8,170 nt of DNA. It comes from Planctomycetaceae bacterium UBA6163 (GTDB lineage: Bacteria; Planctomycetota; Planctomycetia; Pirellulales; Pirellulaceae). Location of the stretch: the NCBI GenBank assembly GCA_002428205.1, contig DIUH01000356.1, positions 1 through 8,170 on the forward strand, given 5' to 3'. The notes under the pieces are model-generated. The model saw only the letters and a program-made list of their open reading frames with translations. It was not told where the DNA came from and ran no database searches. The position numbers and the translations under genes were made by a program. Positions 1 to 6,310 of the stretch are shown here, one piece after another. Position 1 is the first letter of the stretch. Every line of letters starts with the position of its first letter.

Positions 1-76
1 TTGATCACTGGGAACCCCGAAGGGTGTATCCGCAGCCGCAAACCAACCGGTTTACCGATGGTATAGGGCCAAACGG

Positions 77-3000
77 TCATCCATCGGCGGCAATGCGAGC
101 GCTCACTTCAAGACAGAGTTCGTTCAGCTTTGCCGGATTGATGGGCTTTACGATGTGGGCATCAAAGCCGGCAGCGAGCGCGTTGGCCACATCGCCAGTT
201 TGGCCGTAACCGGTTAGAGCGACTAGCGTCACTCTGGCGTCTAGCAATAGGCCGCGAACTTGGCGTACCACGTCGTAACCGCTGATGTCCGGCAAGCCGA
301 TATCAATGAGTGCTAGATCAGGTGGGTCGGTAGTAATCGCTTCGATCGCCGACTTGCCGTCCGCCGCTGTGGTTACTCGGTGTCCGTCAAGCTCTAACAG
401 CGACTTGATGAGGTTACGACTATCGTCCAGATCTTCTACCACACAAATGTGCAAGGCGAGTGGTTCTCGCCGCCGATCGAGGTTTTTGGTTTCCCCCGCG
501 AAGGCGCTGCTGTTTTGTTGGGTAAGCCCGCCAGATTTCGCCAGCGGTAGCCAGATTTGGAAAGTTGTTCCGTAGCCGTCCCCTTCGCTTTGTGCCAAAA
601 TTTTGCCGCCGTGCAGTTCAATCAGCGACCGAGTCAGCGTTAAACCGATTCCTAACCCACCGTCGACATGGTCAAGCGATTGTTCCAATTGCGCAAACGG
701 TTCGAAAATCTTTTCTAACTGATCGGTCGCAATGCCACGGCCTTCATCGGTGACAGACAGTTCTGCTTGTGAGCCATTTGACTTCATGCTGACACGAATC
801 GGGCGGTCAGTTCCTGAGTACTTCGCGGCGTTATGGATTAAGTTGACTTGGGCTTGAATCAGTCGCGTGCGATCGCCCATCACCCAAATCGGATCTTCCG
901 GCAAATCAAACTCAACGGAGCAACCATGACGGTCGAGTTCGGTTTGAATGATTTCCTGTACGGCAGGAACCAAATCTCTTAAATCAAGCTCAGCGAAACT
1001 GAGCGTGATGCGGTTTTCAGCAATTCTTGCTACATCAAGCAAGTCAGCCAACAGATGGCTGACGATACGAACTTGACGACCGATCGCGGCGGCCGATGAG
1101 GTTTTGGCTGCATCTGTTGCGCGATCATCGACCAGAATGGCCGCGGCACTGCTGACAGCGTTAAGCGGATTTCTCAGTTCGTGTGACAGGGTCGCCAAAA
1201 ATCGTTCTCGCTGCTTCACCTGGCTTCGAATCTTCTGCTCCATCTCGATCCGTTGGCCGATGTCGCGCGCGATCTTCGATATTCCGATCACTTGGTGTTG
1301 AGAATTAAAGACGGGCGACACCGTCAAGGAGACGTTAATCTCAGTTCCGTTTTTGCACAGCCTGACGGTATCCGCCGACGACACGGTCTCGCCCAATCGT
1401 ACTCGATCGTGATACTCCGCGACCTCATTCTGACGATCTTGAGGAATGACTACGCTTATCGGACAGCCGAGAATTTCGTCGGTCGAGTAGCCATACAGAC
1501 TCTCGGCACCTCGGTTCCAACTGATGATCGTGCCGTTTAAATCCAAGCCAATGATCGCATCGTTCGTCGACTCGACGATTGCCGAAAGCCACCTCAACCG
1601 CCCTCGTAAAACTTCTAACGACGAAACGTCGATCCACATCATGACGATGCCGTTGACATGGCCATCGGTTAAATAAGGCAGCAGGCGCATCAAATAGGTT
1701 GTTTCATGGTTCGACTGGACTTCTCGTTCAATCGGTTTTCCAGTGAGCAGCACCTCTTTCAACCGATCGGATAAGTCGTCGATAAGAAGCTTGGGACCGA
1801 AAACATGGATCGACCGCCCCACATCTTCATCGATTAAGTCAAACACCTCCCGCACCCGCGAAGTGAACCGCCGAATACGCAGTTCGCTGTCAAGGAAAAC
1901 TGTCGCAACTTCCGTGTTCTCCAGCAACAAGTTCATGTCGCGGTTGAGTTCGGCCAATTGTTCGATCTTACGCTGGTGTTCGGCATTGACACTATAAAGT
2001 TCTTCATTGAGCGAATGCAGTTCTTCATTGGTACTTTGAAGTTCTTCGTTGGACGCGATCAGTTCTTCATTGGTGGCCTGCAATTCTTCGTTGCTGGTTT
2101 CCAGTTCCTCGATGGTCGCCTGGAGATTCTCCCTGGAATAACGCAAGTCATCTTCCAGTTGTCGAATCTGGCCAATCGAAAGTTCCAACTCATGGTGGTC
2201 TGGGGAATTCGTTGCGATTGATTCGACCGGATGCGTTTCTGGATCCTGCGACTGCAATAAGTTTTTCGGGCCGTCCACGGGATTGAAGACGATCAAGTAG
2301 CAGACTTCATCCCCTTTTTCGCCGATTGGCTCGACACATAAGTTGAATGTCTTAATACCCTCGTCGGTTTGGCAACTTAGCTTTTCAAATCGAACCGTCG
2401 CTTGGCTTTGCATCGCCCTTCCGATCGCTCCAGCAAGCGTCGTGCGAATGTTACGTTGCACTAAATCCAAGATGTCCAGCGTCGGCTGGCGTGTGGGAAA
2501 GCGGACCAGTTTTTCCGCGCCCGAAAATGTATCGATCACCGTACGCGCCGAGTCGATCAAGATGCTCGGTGGCATAAAGCGGTCCAGTAAATCGTCCTGA
2601 ATTTTGCGGGTTCGACTAACGCTAGGCCGCGATCGTTGCGTTACCGCAGGTGGCAGCGGGCCGCGATGCAACGCGTCGGCGGAAGTAAGTGGTGATCGCA
2701 GATTGTGAGTCATCCGGACATCGCGATTCTTTTGGTAAATGCGAAACCGATCGCTGACCACATCAAACTCACTTGACAATTCCCCGGTCGATTCGCTGGC
2801 ACCTAACAGCAAAACGCCACCGACTCTTAATCCATAATGGAATAGTGACACCGCTCGTCGCTGTGCGGTTGCTTGCAAATAAATCAACAGATTGCGGCAC
2901 GAGACAAAATCGAGATCGGTAAACGGCGCATCGCGCAGTATATTGTGGGGTGCGAAGACGATCGTCTGACGAACTTCTGGGCGGACCTGAAAACCGTCGG

Positions 3001-4189
3001 TACGACGAATGAAGTAGCGCTGCAACAAATCTTCGGGCACATCGTTTAGCACGTCCCGGCGAAAGATACCGCGACTCGCCTGTTCGATCGACCTTGGGTG
3101 CACGTCAGTTGCGAAAACCTTCAGCGGAAGCGTCTTCCCAGTGGCCCTCATCGCCTCCTGAAACGCGATCGCAACCGAGTAGGCTTCTTCACCCGTTGCG
3201 CAACCGGCAACCCAGACTCGTAAGCCTTCGCCGGCATTGCGGCGGGTTAACAAATCGGGGATGACTGTCGACGTTAAACTGCGGAACACCTCGGGATCGC
3301 GAAAAAACTGTGTGACTCCGATCAACAAATCGCGATACAAAGCGTTCAGTTCAACCGGATTCTTCTGCAGCATCTCGGCGTATTGGTCCAGCGAGTTCAG
3401 TTGCAGCATTTCCAGGCGGCGATTGATACGACGCATGACGGTCGTCTCGCGGTAGGACGAAAAATCGATATCATAGGTACTACGAAAAAGCTGGACGATC
3501 GCGTCGATGCCCTTGAGTGAGATGTCCCATTCGCCGCGCTGTAGTTTTACTTTTGAGATGGTGGTCGGATCGTCGCAATAAGTTAACAGAACCTTGCCGA
3601 TCTCAGATGGTTCTAAAACCAAATCGACCACCCCGGTCGCCTGTGCGCTCGATGGCATACCGTCAAACTTTGCGGTGTCCAGGCTCTCGACAATCACCAG
3701 GCCGCCATTCTTGGAGATCGCTTCAACGCCACGCGTTCCGTCGGTTCCGCTGCCAGAAAGAATGACACCGATTGCCGACGGCCCAAGTTCGCCAGCGAGC
3801 GATTCGAGAAAGTGATCGATCGGTAACATCAGACCACGGGTCGTATCTCGGTCGCTTAGCCACAGAAAGCCTGACCGGATGGTCATTTGCTTTTTCGGTG
3901 GCATCAGATAGATGGTATTCGCTTCGACGCGGCAACCGTCTTCCACAACCACAATTCGCATGCTGGTGTCGCGAGCGAGCAGTTCGTTCATCATGCTCTT
4001 GAAGTCTGGCGACAAGTGTTGGATGACCACGAACGCCAAGCCGGTCTGAGTCGGCATGTGACTGAATAAGCTTTCCAGTGATTCAAGACCGCCTGCCGAA
4101 GCGCCGATCCCGACTATGAGTTTCGGGCCGTGACTGGCGTCAGCGGAGATTCTGGAATCGGATGTTTCGTTCCATGGCTGTTCCGGCAT
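77..4189 (-). CDS. CheB-CheR-PAS hybrid histidine kinase with C-terminal receiver
   Basis: A 1370-residue cytoplasmic sensor protein; no signal peptide or membrane segment is visible. Domains from the ATG at 4189: CheB methylesterase about 22-205, with a complete Ser31 (GASAGG), His58 (QHL) and Asp150 (SGTDG) triad; CheR methyltransferase about 225-490, with SAM-binding GCATGEE at 329-335, FATD to Asp362 and SCRNLLIYL near 430; a PAS-like segment about 530-635; a heptad coiled coil about 670-750 full of NEEL units; two PAS domains about 755-860 and 870-980; HisKA with His1003 (SHELRNPLN); HATPase with Asn1120, DEGRG and a GLGIGL G2 box; and a receiver with acidic pair Glu1252/Asp1253, phosphoacceptor Asp1296, Thr1326 and Lys1348. 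All catalytic residues look intact. A TTG at 4222 in frame would add 11 residues; the ATG is preferred because GGA/GAAG lies upstream. The architecture is a known fusion family. Stimulus and output are unknown; no HPt or partner regulator is adjacent. Confidence 0.95.
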   Translation of the reverse strand: MPEQPWNETSDSRISADASHGPKLIVGIGASAGGLESLESLFSHMPTQTGLAFVVIQHLSPDFKSMMNELLARDTSMRIVVVEDGCRVEANTIYLMPPKKQMTIRSGFLWLSDRDTTRGLMLPIDHFLESLAGELGPSAIGVILSGSGTDGTRGVEAISKNGGLVIVESLDTAKFDGMPSSAQATGVVDLVLEPSEIGKVLLTYCDDPTTISKVKLQRGEWDISLKGIDAIVQLFRSTYDIDFSSYRETTVMRRINRRLEMLQLNSLDQYAEMLQKNPVELNALYRDLLIGVTQFFRDPEVFRSLTSTVIPDLLTRRNAGEGLRVWVAGCATGEEAYSVAIAFQEAMRATGKTLPLKVFATDVHPRSIEQASRGIFRRDVLNDVPEDLLQRYFIRRTDGFQVRPEVRQTIVFAPHNILRDAPFTDLDFVSCRNLLIYLQATAQRRAVSLFHYGLRVGGVLLLGASESTGELSSEFDVVSDRFRIYQKNRDVRMTHNLRSPLTSADALHRGPLPPAVTQRSRPSVSRTRKIQDDLLDRFMPPSILIDSARTVIDTFSGAEKLVRFPTRQPTLDILDLVQRNIRTTLAGAIGRAMQSQATVRFEKLSCQTDEGIKTFNLCVEPIGEKGDEVCYLIVFNPVDGPKNLLQSQDPETHPVESIATNSPDHHELELSIGQIRQLEDDLRYSRENLQATIEELETSNEELQATNEELIASNEELQSTNEELHSLNEELYSVNAEHQRKIEQLAELNRDMNLLLENTEVATVFLDSELRIRRFTSRVREVFDLIDEDVGRSIHVFGPKLLIDDLSDRLKEVLLTGKPIEREVQSNHETTYLMRLLPYLTDGHVNGIVMMWIDVSSLEVLRGRLRWLSAIVESTNDAIIGLDLNGTIISWNRGAESLYGYSTDEILGCPISVVIPQDRQNEVAEYHDRVRLGETVSSADTVRLCKNGTEINVSLTVSPVFNSQHQVIGISKIARDIGQRIEMEQKIRSQVKQRERFLATLSHELRNPLNAVSSAAAILVDDRATDAAKTSSAAAIGRQVRIVSHLLADLLDVARIAENRITLSFAELDLRDLVPAVQEIIQTELDRHGCSVEFDLPEDPIWVMGDRTRLIQAQVNLIHNAAKYSGTDRPIRVSMKSNGSQAELSVTDEGRGIATDQLEKIFEPFAQLEQSLDHVDGGLGIGLTLTRSLIELHGGKILAQSEGDGYGTTFQIWLPLAKSGGLTQQNSSAFAGETKNLDRRREPLALHICVVEDLDDSRNLIKSLLELDGHRVTTAADGKSAIEAITTDPPDLALIDIGLPDISGYDVVRQVRGLLLDARVTLVALTGYGQTGDVANALAAGFDAHIVKPINPAKLNELCLEVSARIAADG
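1999..2124 (-). repeat. 21-bp tandem repeat encoding heptad coiled coil
   Basis: Six imperfect 21-bp units begin at 1999, 2020, 2041, 2062, 2083 and 2104, each opening with a form of GTTCTTCATTG. Read on the minus strand they encode seven-residue units with the core NEEL (IEEL in the first), covering about residues 693-735 of the hybrid kinase. Glu-Glu pairs fall at 694/695, 701/702, 708/709, 715/716, 722/723 and 729/730. The DNA units have diverged at third positions while the protein units stay alike, so the repeat is probably kept by selection on the coiled coil and is not a recent slippage product. Confidence 0.9.
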
Positions 4190-4232
4190 GATCTTCAATC
4201 CGCGATTCTCATCAATTCGCAATCATTGTTTG

Positions 4233-4246
4233 CCAGTGGTTCATGC
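4233..4246 (-). repeat. 14-bp motif copy 1, upstream of kinase gene
   Basis: The plus-strand word CCAGTGGTTCATGC recurs at 6743-6756 with one difference (CCAGTGGTTCGTGC). Read along the genes it is GCAYGAACCACTGG. This copy ends 10 nt before the alternative TTG start at 4222; the other ends 9 nt before the ATG of the BON gene. The word match is certain; any function is speculation. Confidence 0.4.
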
Positions 4247-4251
4247 GTCTG

Positions 4252-4262
4252 GCGTAATACGC
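4252..4262. repeat. perfect 11-bp palindrome in kinase upstream region
   Basis: GCGTAATACGC is a perfect palindrome around a central base, lying 63 bp upstream of the kinase ATG and 30 bp upstream of the alternative TTG. Its position would suit an operator near the promoter, but no regulator is assigned and a palindrome of this size can occur by chance. Confidence 0.35.
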
Positions 4263-4288
4263 AAAACGCTCGACTAGAGTTCTATGCC

Positions 4289-4310
4289 GTTGCGACGGAA
4301 ACGGCGCAAC
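4289..4310. repeat. inverted repeat GTTGCG-N10-CGCAAC
   Basis: Six-bp perfect arms flank a 10-nt centre. The same stretch can also fold as CCGTT...AACGG (arms at 4287-4291 and 4300-4304), so two mutually exclusive small hairpins are possible. It lies about 100 bp upstream of the kinase start. It may be an operator or a leader hairpin; no T-tract follows on either strand, so it is not an intrinsic terminator. Confidence 0.35.
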
Positions 4311-4325
4311 CTCGGCGTCGGTAGG

Positions 4326-4355
4326 TGGTCCCGGCGTTCTGGTTTGGTCCCGGCG
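4326..4355. repeat. direct repeat of TGGTCCCGGCG, 19-bp period
   Basis: The 11-bp word TGGTCCCGGCG is perfectly repeated at 4326-4336 and 4345-4355, and the second copy is followed by a GGTTTGG like that which precedes it. This is a short local tandem duplication in non-coding DNA. Role unknown. Confidence 0.5.
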
Positions 4356-4501
4356 ACGGTTTGGCATTGGCGTAAACGATTGCCGGATCACACTTTGCAT
4401 CAGGTGGCTTGGGTCCATCTAGCGACGTTTCTGGTTGGTCGTGCTGCTCGACATGGCTTCCTAATCCAGTAGAAAAACCGGTCGGGCCGTCCTGGCGACT
4501 C

Positions 4502-4517
4502 GGTTAATTTTGGTTAA
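4502..4517. repeat. direct repeat GGTTAA spaced by one helical turn
   Basis: GGTTAA occurs at 4502-4507 and 4512-4517, so the copies start 10 bp apart, and the second forms part of the palindrome GTTAAC. It lies 99 bp upstream of the regulator start. Spacing of one turn is the kind of arrangement seen for half-sites on one DNA face, but the words are short and AT-rich. Confidence 0.3.
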
Positions 4518-4566
4518 CGACATCTGCCACGATTGACGATACGCCCGCTGGCCGATTAAGTTTATG

Positions 4567-4591
4567 CTAAACCTATGTTGCCAACGTTTAG
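4567..4591. promoter_or_regulatory. candidate LysR-type operator CTAAAC-N13-GTTTAG
   Basis: A perfect interrupted dyad, CTAAAC at 4567-4572 and GTTTAG at 4586-4591, lies 25 bp upstream of the GTG of the NhaR-like gene. An inner dyad, GTTG-C-CAAC (4577-4585), is off-centre by 2 bp. LysR-type regulators commonly autoregulate through interrupted dyads near their own promoter, so this is the best operator candidate here. Nothing else supports binding. Confidence 0.35.
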
Positions 4592-4607
4592 AAAAAATTG
4601 ATCGTGC

Positions 4608-4612
4608 GAGGT
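4608..4612 (+). promoter_or_regulatory. ribosome binding site for the GTG start at 4617
   Basis: GAGGT stands 4 nt before the GTG. It decides the start of the regulator: the first in-frame ATG downstream would remove the whole winged-helix domain, whereas this GTG gives the MDWLNYHHL N-terminus expected for the family. Confidence 0.6.
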
Positions 4613-4616
4613 CATC

Positions 4617-5501
4617 GTGGATTGGTTGAATTATCACCACCTGCAAAACTTTTGGCTCGTCGCACGGGAAGGAAGTGTGCAACGGGCTAGCGAGATCCTG
4701 CATGTGACACCGGCCAGTGTTAGCGTTCAGGTCAAGCAACTTGAACGGGCGCTGAAAGTAAAGTTGTTCAAGAAGCAGGGCCGCGGACTGGTGCTAACCG
4801 ATATTGGAGAGCAGGTCGCCGAGTACGCATCGGAAATTTTTGGGACCGGTCGCGAACTGTTAGAAATGCTGAAGGGCAAGCCGGTCGGTCGTCCGCAAGA
4901 ATTGCGAGTAGGGATTCGCGATGTGATGCCCAAACTGGTGGCGTTCAGGCTTTTGCAACCGGCTCTCGAGCTTGACGAACCGGTGCGTTTGATATGCCAG
5001 GAGGGCGACATGGCTCAACTCGTTGCAGACCTGGCCATCCATAAACTCGATGTCATCTTGACCGATACGGCACTCGATCCGGTTTATAAGGTTCAAGCCT
5101 ACTCGCACCGATTGGGCGAGTCGGACGTTGTAATCATGGGCACGAAAGAACTTGCCAAGCGGTATCGTCCCGACTTTCCTGCTTCGCTTGATGGAGCACC
5201 ATTTTTGCTGCCTACCAATACGACCTTACTGCGACGCGAATTGGACCAATGGTTCAACGATCTTCTCGTTCGACCAATCATCAAAGGTGAGTTTGCAGAC
5301 AGCGCGATGTTAAAGATCGCAGCCCGGCATGGCTTAGGCCTGTTTGCGATTCCGACCAGCATTCAGGAAGACGTCGCGGAGATCTACAGCATGCGCGAAG
5401 TCGGTAGGGTCGAAGGAATCAAAGAGCATTTCTATGCGATCTCAGTCGAACGAAAGTTGAAGCACCCCGCAGTTGTCGCAATTCGTTCCAAGGCAATTTA
5501 G
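4617..5501 (+). CDS. NhaR-like LysR-family transcriptional regulator
   Basis: This 294-residue DNA-binding regulator has normal length for the LysR family. The N-terminal winged helix-turn-helix (about 5-65) shows NYHHLQNFW, REGSVQRAS, the recognition helix region TPASVSVQVKQLE, then KLFKKQGRGLVLTDIG. The linker helix runs to about 90 and the effector-binding fold from about 95 to the end. It resembles enterobacterial NhaR more than generic LysR proteins: NYxHLxxFW at the start, QGRGLxLTxIGE, HKLDVILTD, WFNDL, GEFxDxAxLKxxA, and a C-terminus reading EVGRVEGIKEHFYAISVER followed by HPAV. NhaR activates the Na+/H+ antiporter gene nhaA in enterobacteria; no antiporter is in this window, so the target here is unknown. 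The start is GTG with GAGGT at 4608-4612. It ends 12 bp before the stop codon of the convergent CAP gene. Confidence 0.93.
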   Translation: MDWLNYHHLQNFWLVAREGSVQRASEILHVTPASVSVQVKQLERALKVKLFKKQGRGLVLTDIGEQVAEYASEIFGTGRELLEMLKGKPVGRPQELRVGIRDVMPKLVAFRLLQPALELDEPVRLICQEGDMAQLVADLAIHKLDVILTDTALDPVYKVQAYSHRLGESDVVIMGTKELAKRYRPDFPASLDGAPFLLPTNTTLLRRELDQWFNDLLVRPIIKGEFADSAMLKIAARHGLGLFAIPTSIQEDVAEIYSMREVGRVEGIKEHFYAISVERKLKHPAVVAIRSKAI

Positions 5502-5513
5502 AATGAGAAGTGA

Positions 5514-6296
5514 TCAAGGCAGTTTTAGTCGCGGTTCTCTTTTTAAATAAGCTTTATTTCGTTTCGCAAGACGGACTTTATCGTCCGTAGAGACGGCAAT
5601 GGTGAGCTTGCCAGAATCCGTTACGGTCATACGGTCGTTGCCCGATTCGAGTGAAATCGTTGTGGGGATACAGCGTGACAAGGTCAGCACCGTACGCGGT
5701 GGTATCGTGATTTCGTCGCGTGAATCTTCGGTACGAAAAAGTAGAACCTGAGAAGCATCCGTTCGATTTTCAATATCAACCTTAAACTTGGCGGAGGCTG
5801 GGCGACCAAACAGTTGCACCGCGTAGAAGGTTTTGCCATTATCGGATGCGACTGCGACAGCTGTCTCTTCAAGATGTTCGCCCAGCATGTTTTCGCGATG
5901 TCCTTCTGAGGTTTTCCACCCGTTGAAGAAATCGCTCGCGATTGTTGACGAATCGGGATGTTTTGGGTCTACAATGTAGGCAATGTTTTCTCTAATAACA
6001 CAGTAATCATAGCCTGCATCCTCTGCCCGTTGTGCAGGGCGCCGACCATCGGCTTGATGCCCATACTTTTCTTCTGCCAGCATGAATCGTGCAAACTTAG
6101 TCGCTGCTGTGTGCAGCGGTTTGCTTGTGGTCAGTTGCTTAAAGCCACTAGACGATCGGAAATCGTTAGTCATCTTGACGATCGCTTTTTCGGCGTCGGA
6201 ATACTGGCTGTCTTGCGCACGGGATTTTTTATGCTCCAGTTGTGACATACAAGATCCGACGACTAGCGACAGCACGAGGGTTTTATAGAAACGCAT
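5514..6296 (-). CDS. exported CAP/SCP-domain protein, probable lipoprotein
   Basis: A 260-residue protein with an N-terminal export signal (MRFYKTLVLSLVVGSC) whose VGSC resembles a lipobox with Cys16; cleavage after SRAQ near residue 28 is the alternative. A CAP (cysteine-rich secretory, antigen 5, PR-1) domain follows at about 30-165: KYGHQADG with His80, RAEDAGYDY, IRENIAY with Glu103, and GWKTSEGHRENML with Glu131 and His133. These four form the usual CAP cavity tetrad. The remaining part (about 170-260) is a basic, beta-rich tail I do not recognise. Bacterial CAP proteins are extracytoplasmic and mostly of unknown activity. The ATG at 6296 is chosen because AGAAGGG precedes it by 8 nt; a GTG at 6314 overlaps the BON stop (GTGA) but has no ribosome site and would put six residues before the signal peptide. 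It is the second gene of an operon with the BON gene. Confidence 0.88.
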   Translation of the reverse strand: MRFYKTLVLSLVVGSCMSQLEHKKSRAQDSQYSDAEKAIVKMTNDFRSSSGFKQLTTSKPLHTAATKFARFMLAEEKYGHQADGRRPAQRAEDAGYDYCVIRENIAYIVDPKHPDSSTIASDFFNGWKTSEGHRENMLGEHLEETAVAVASDNGKTFYAVQLFGRPASAKFKVDIENRTDASQVLLFRTEDSRDEITIPPRTVLTLSRCIPTTISLESGNDRMTVTDSGKLTIAVSTDDKVRLAKRNKAYLKREPRLKLP

Positions 6297-6310
6297 CTGG
6301 CCAACCCTTC

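Larger units (their letters stand above)
4190..4616. other. divergent intergenic region, no convincing gene
   Basis: This 427-bp spacer separates the start of the hybrid kinase (minus) from the NhaR-like regulator (plus). It should hold both promoters. Short ORFs on both strands (for example 4212-4418 minus, and 4284-4472 plus) are arginine-rich or overlap the kinase start and do not look like genes. It holds an 11-bp palindrome, two inverted repeats and two direct repeats, listed separately. A weak sigma70-like candidate for the regulator is TTGACG at 4533-4538 with a poor -10 (TTAAGT, 4556-4561); I do not consider it called. Confidence 0.6.

Noticed and set aside
40..53. Small hairpin AAACC-AACC-GGTTT downstream of the kinase stop, as a terminator
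   Set aside because: Only 5 bp, mostly A/T pairs, and no T-tract on the minus strand after it.
1999..2124. The 21-bp repeats as a CRISPR array or mobile-element repeat
   Set aside because: There are no spacers; the units are contiguous, in frame, and encode a coiled coil within an intact gene.
4212..4418. 68-residue minus-strand ORF overlapping the kinase start
   Set aside because: Arg/Pro-rich, no ribosome site, no recognisable motif; its only merit is being open.
4284..4472. 62-residue plus-strand ORF in the divergent spacer
   Set aside because: Very Arg-rich, crosses the direct repeat, no coding-like codon pattern.
4480..4510. GC-rich stretch followed by TTAATTTT, as an intrinsic terminator
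   Set aside because: The possible stem (GTC-gg-GCC with GGC-GAC) is bulged and short, and no gene ends there.
5545..5559. AAATAA-GCT-TTATTT palindrome as a terminator for the regulator
   Set aside because: AT-only arms inside the coding end of the CAP gene; too weak to terminate transcription.
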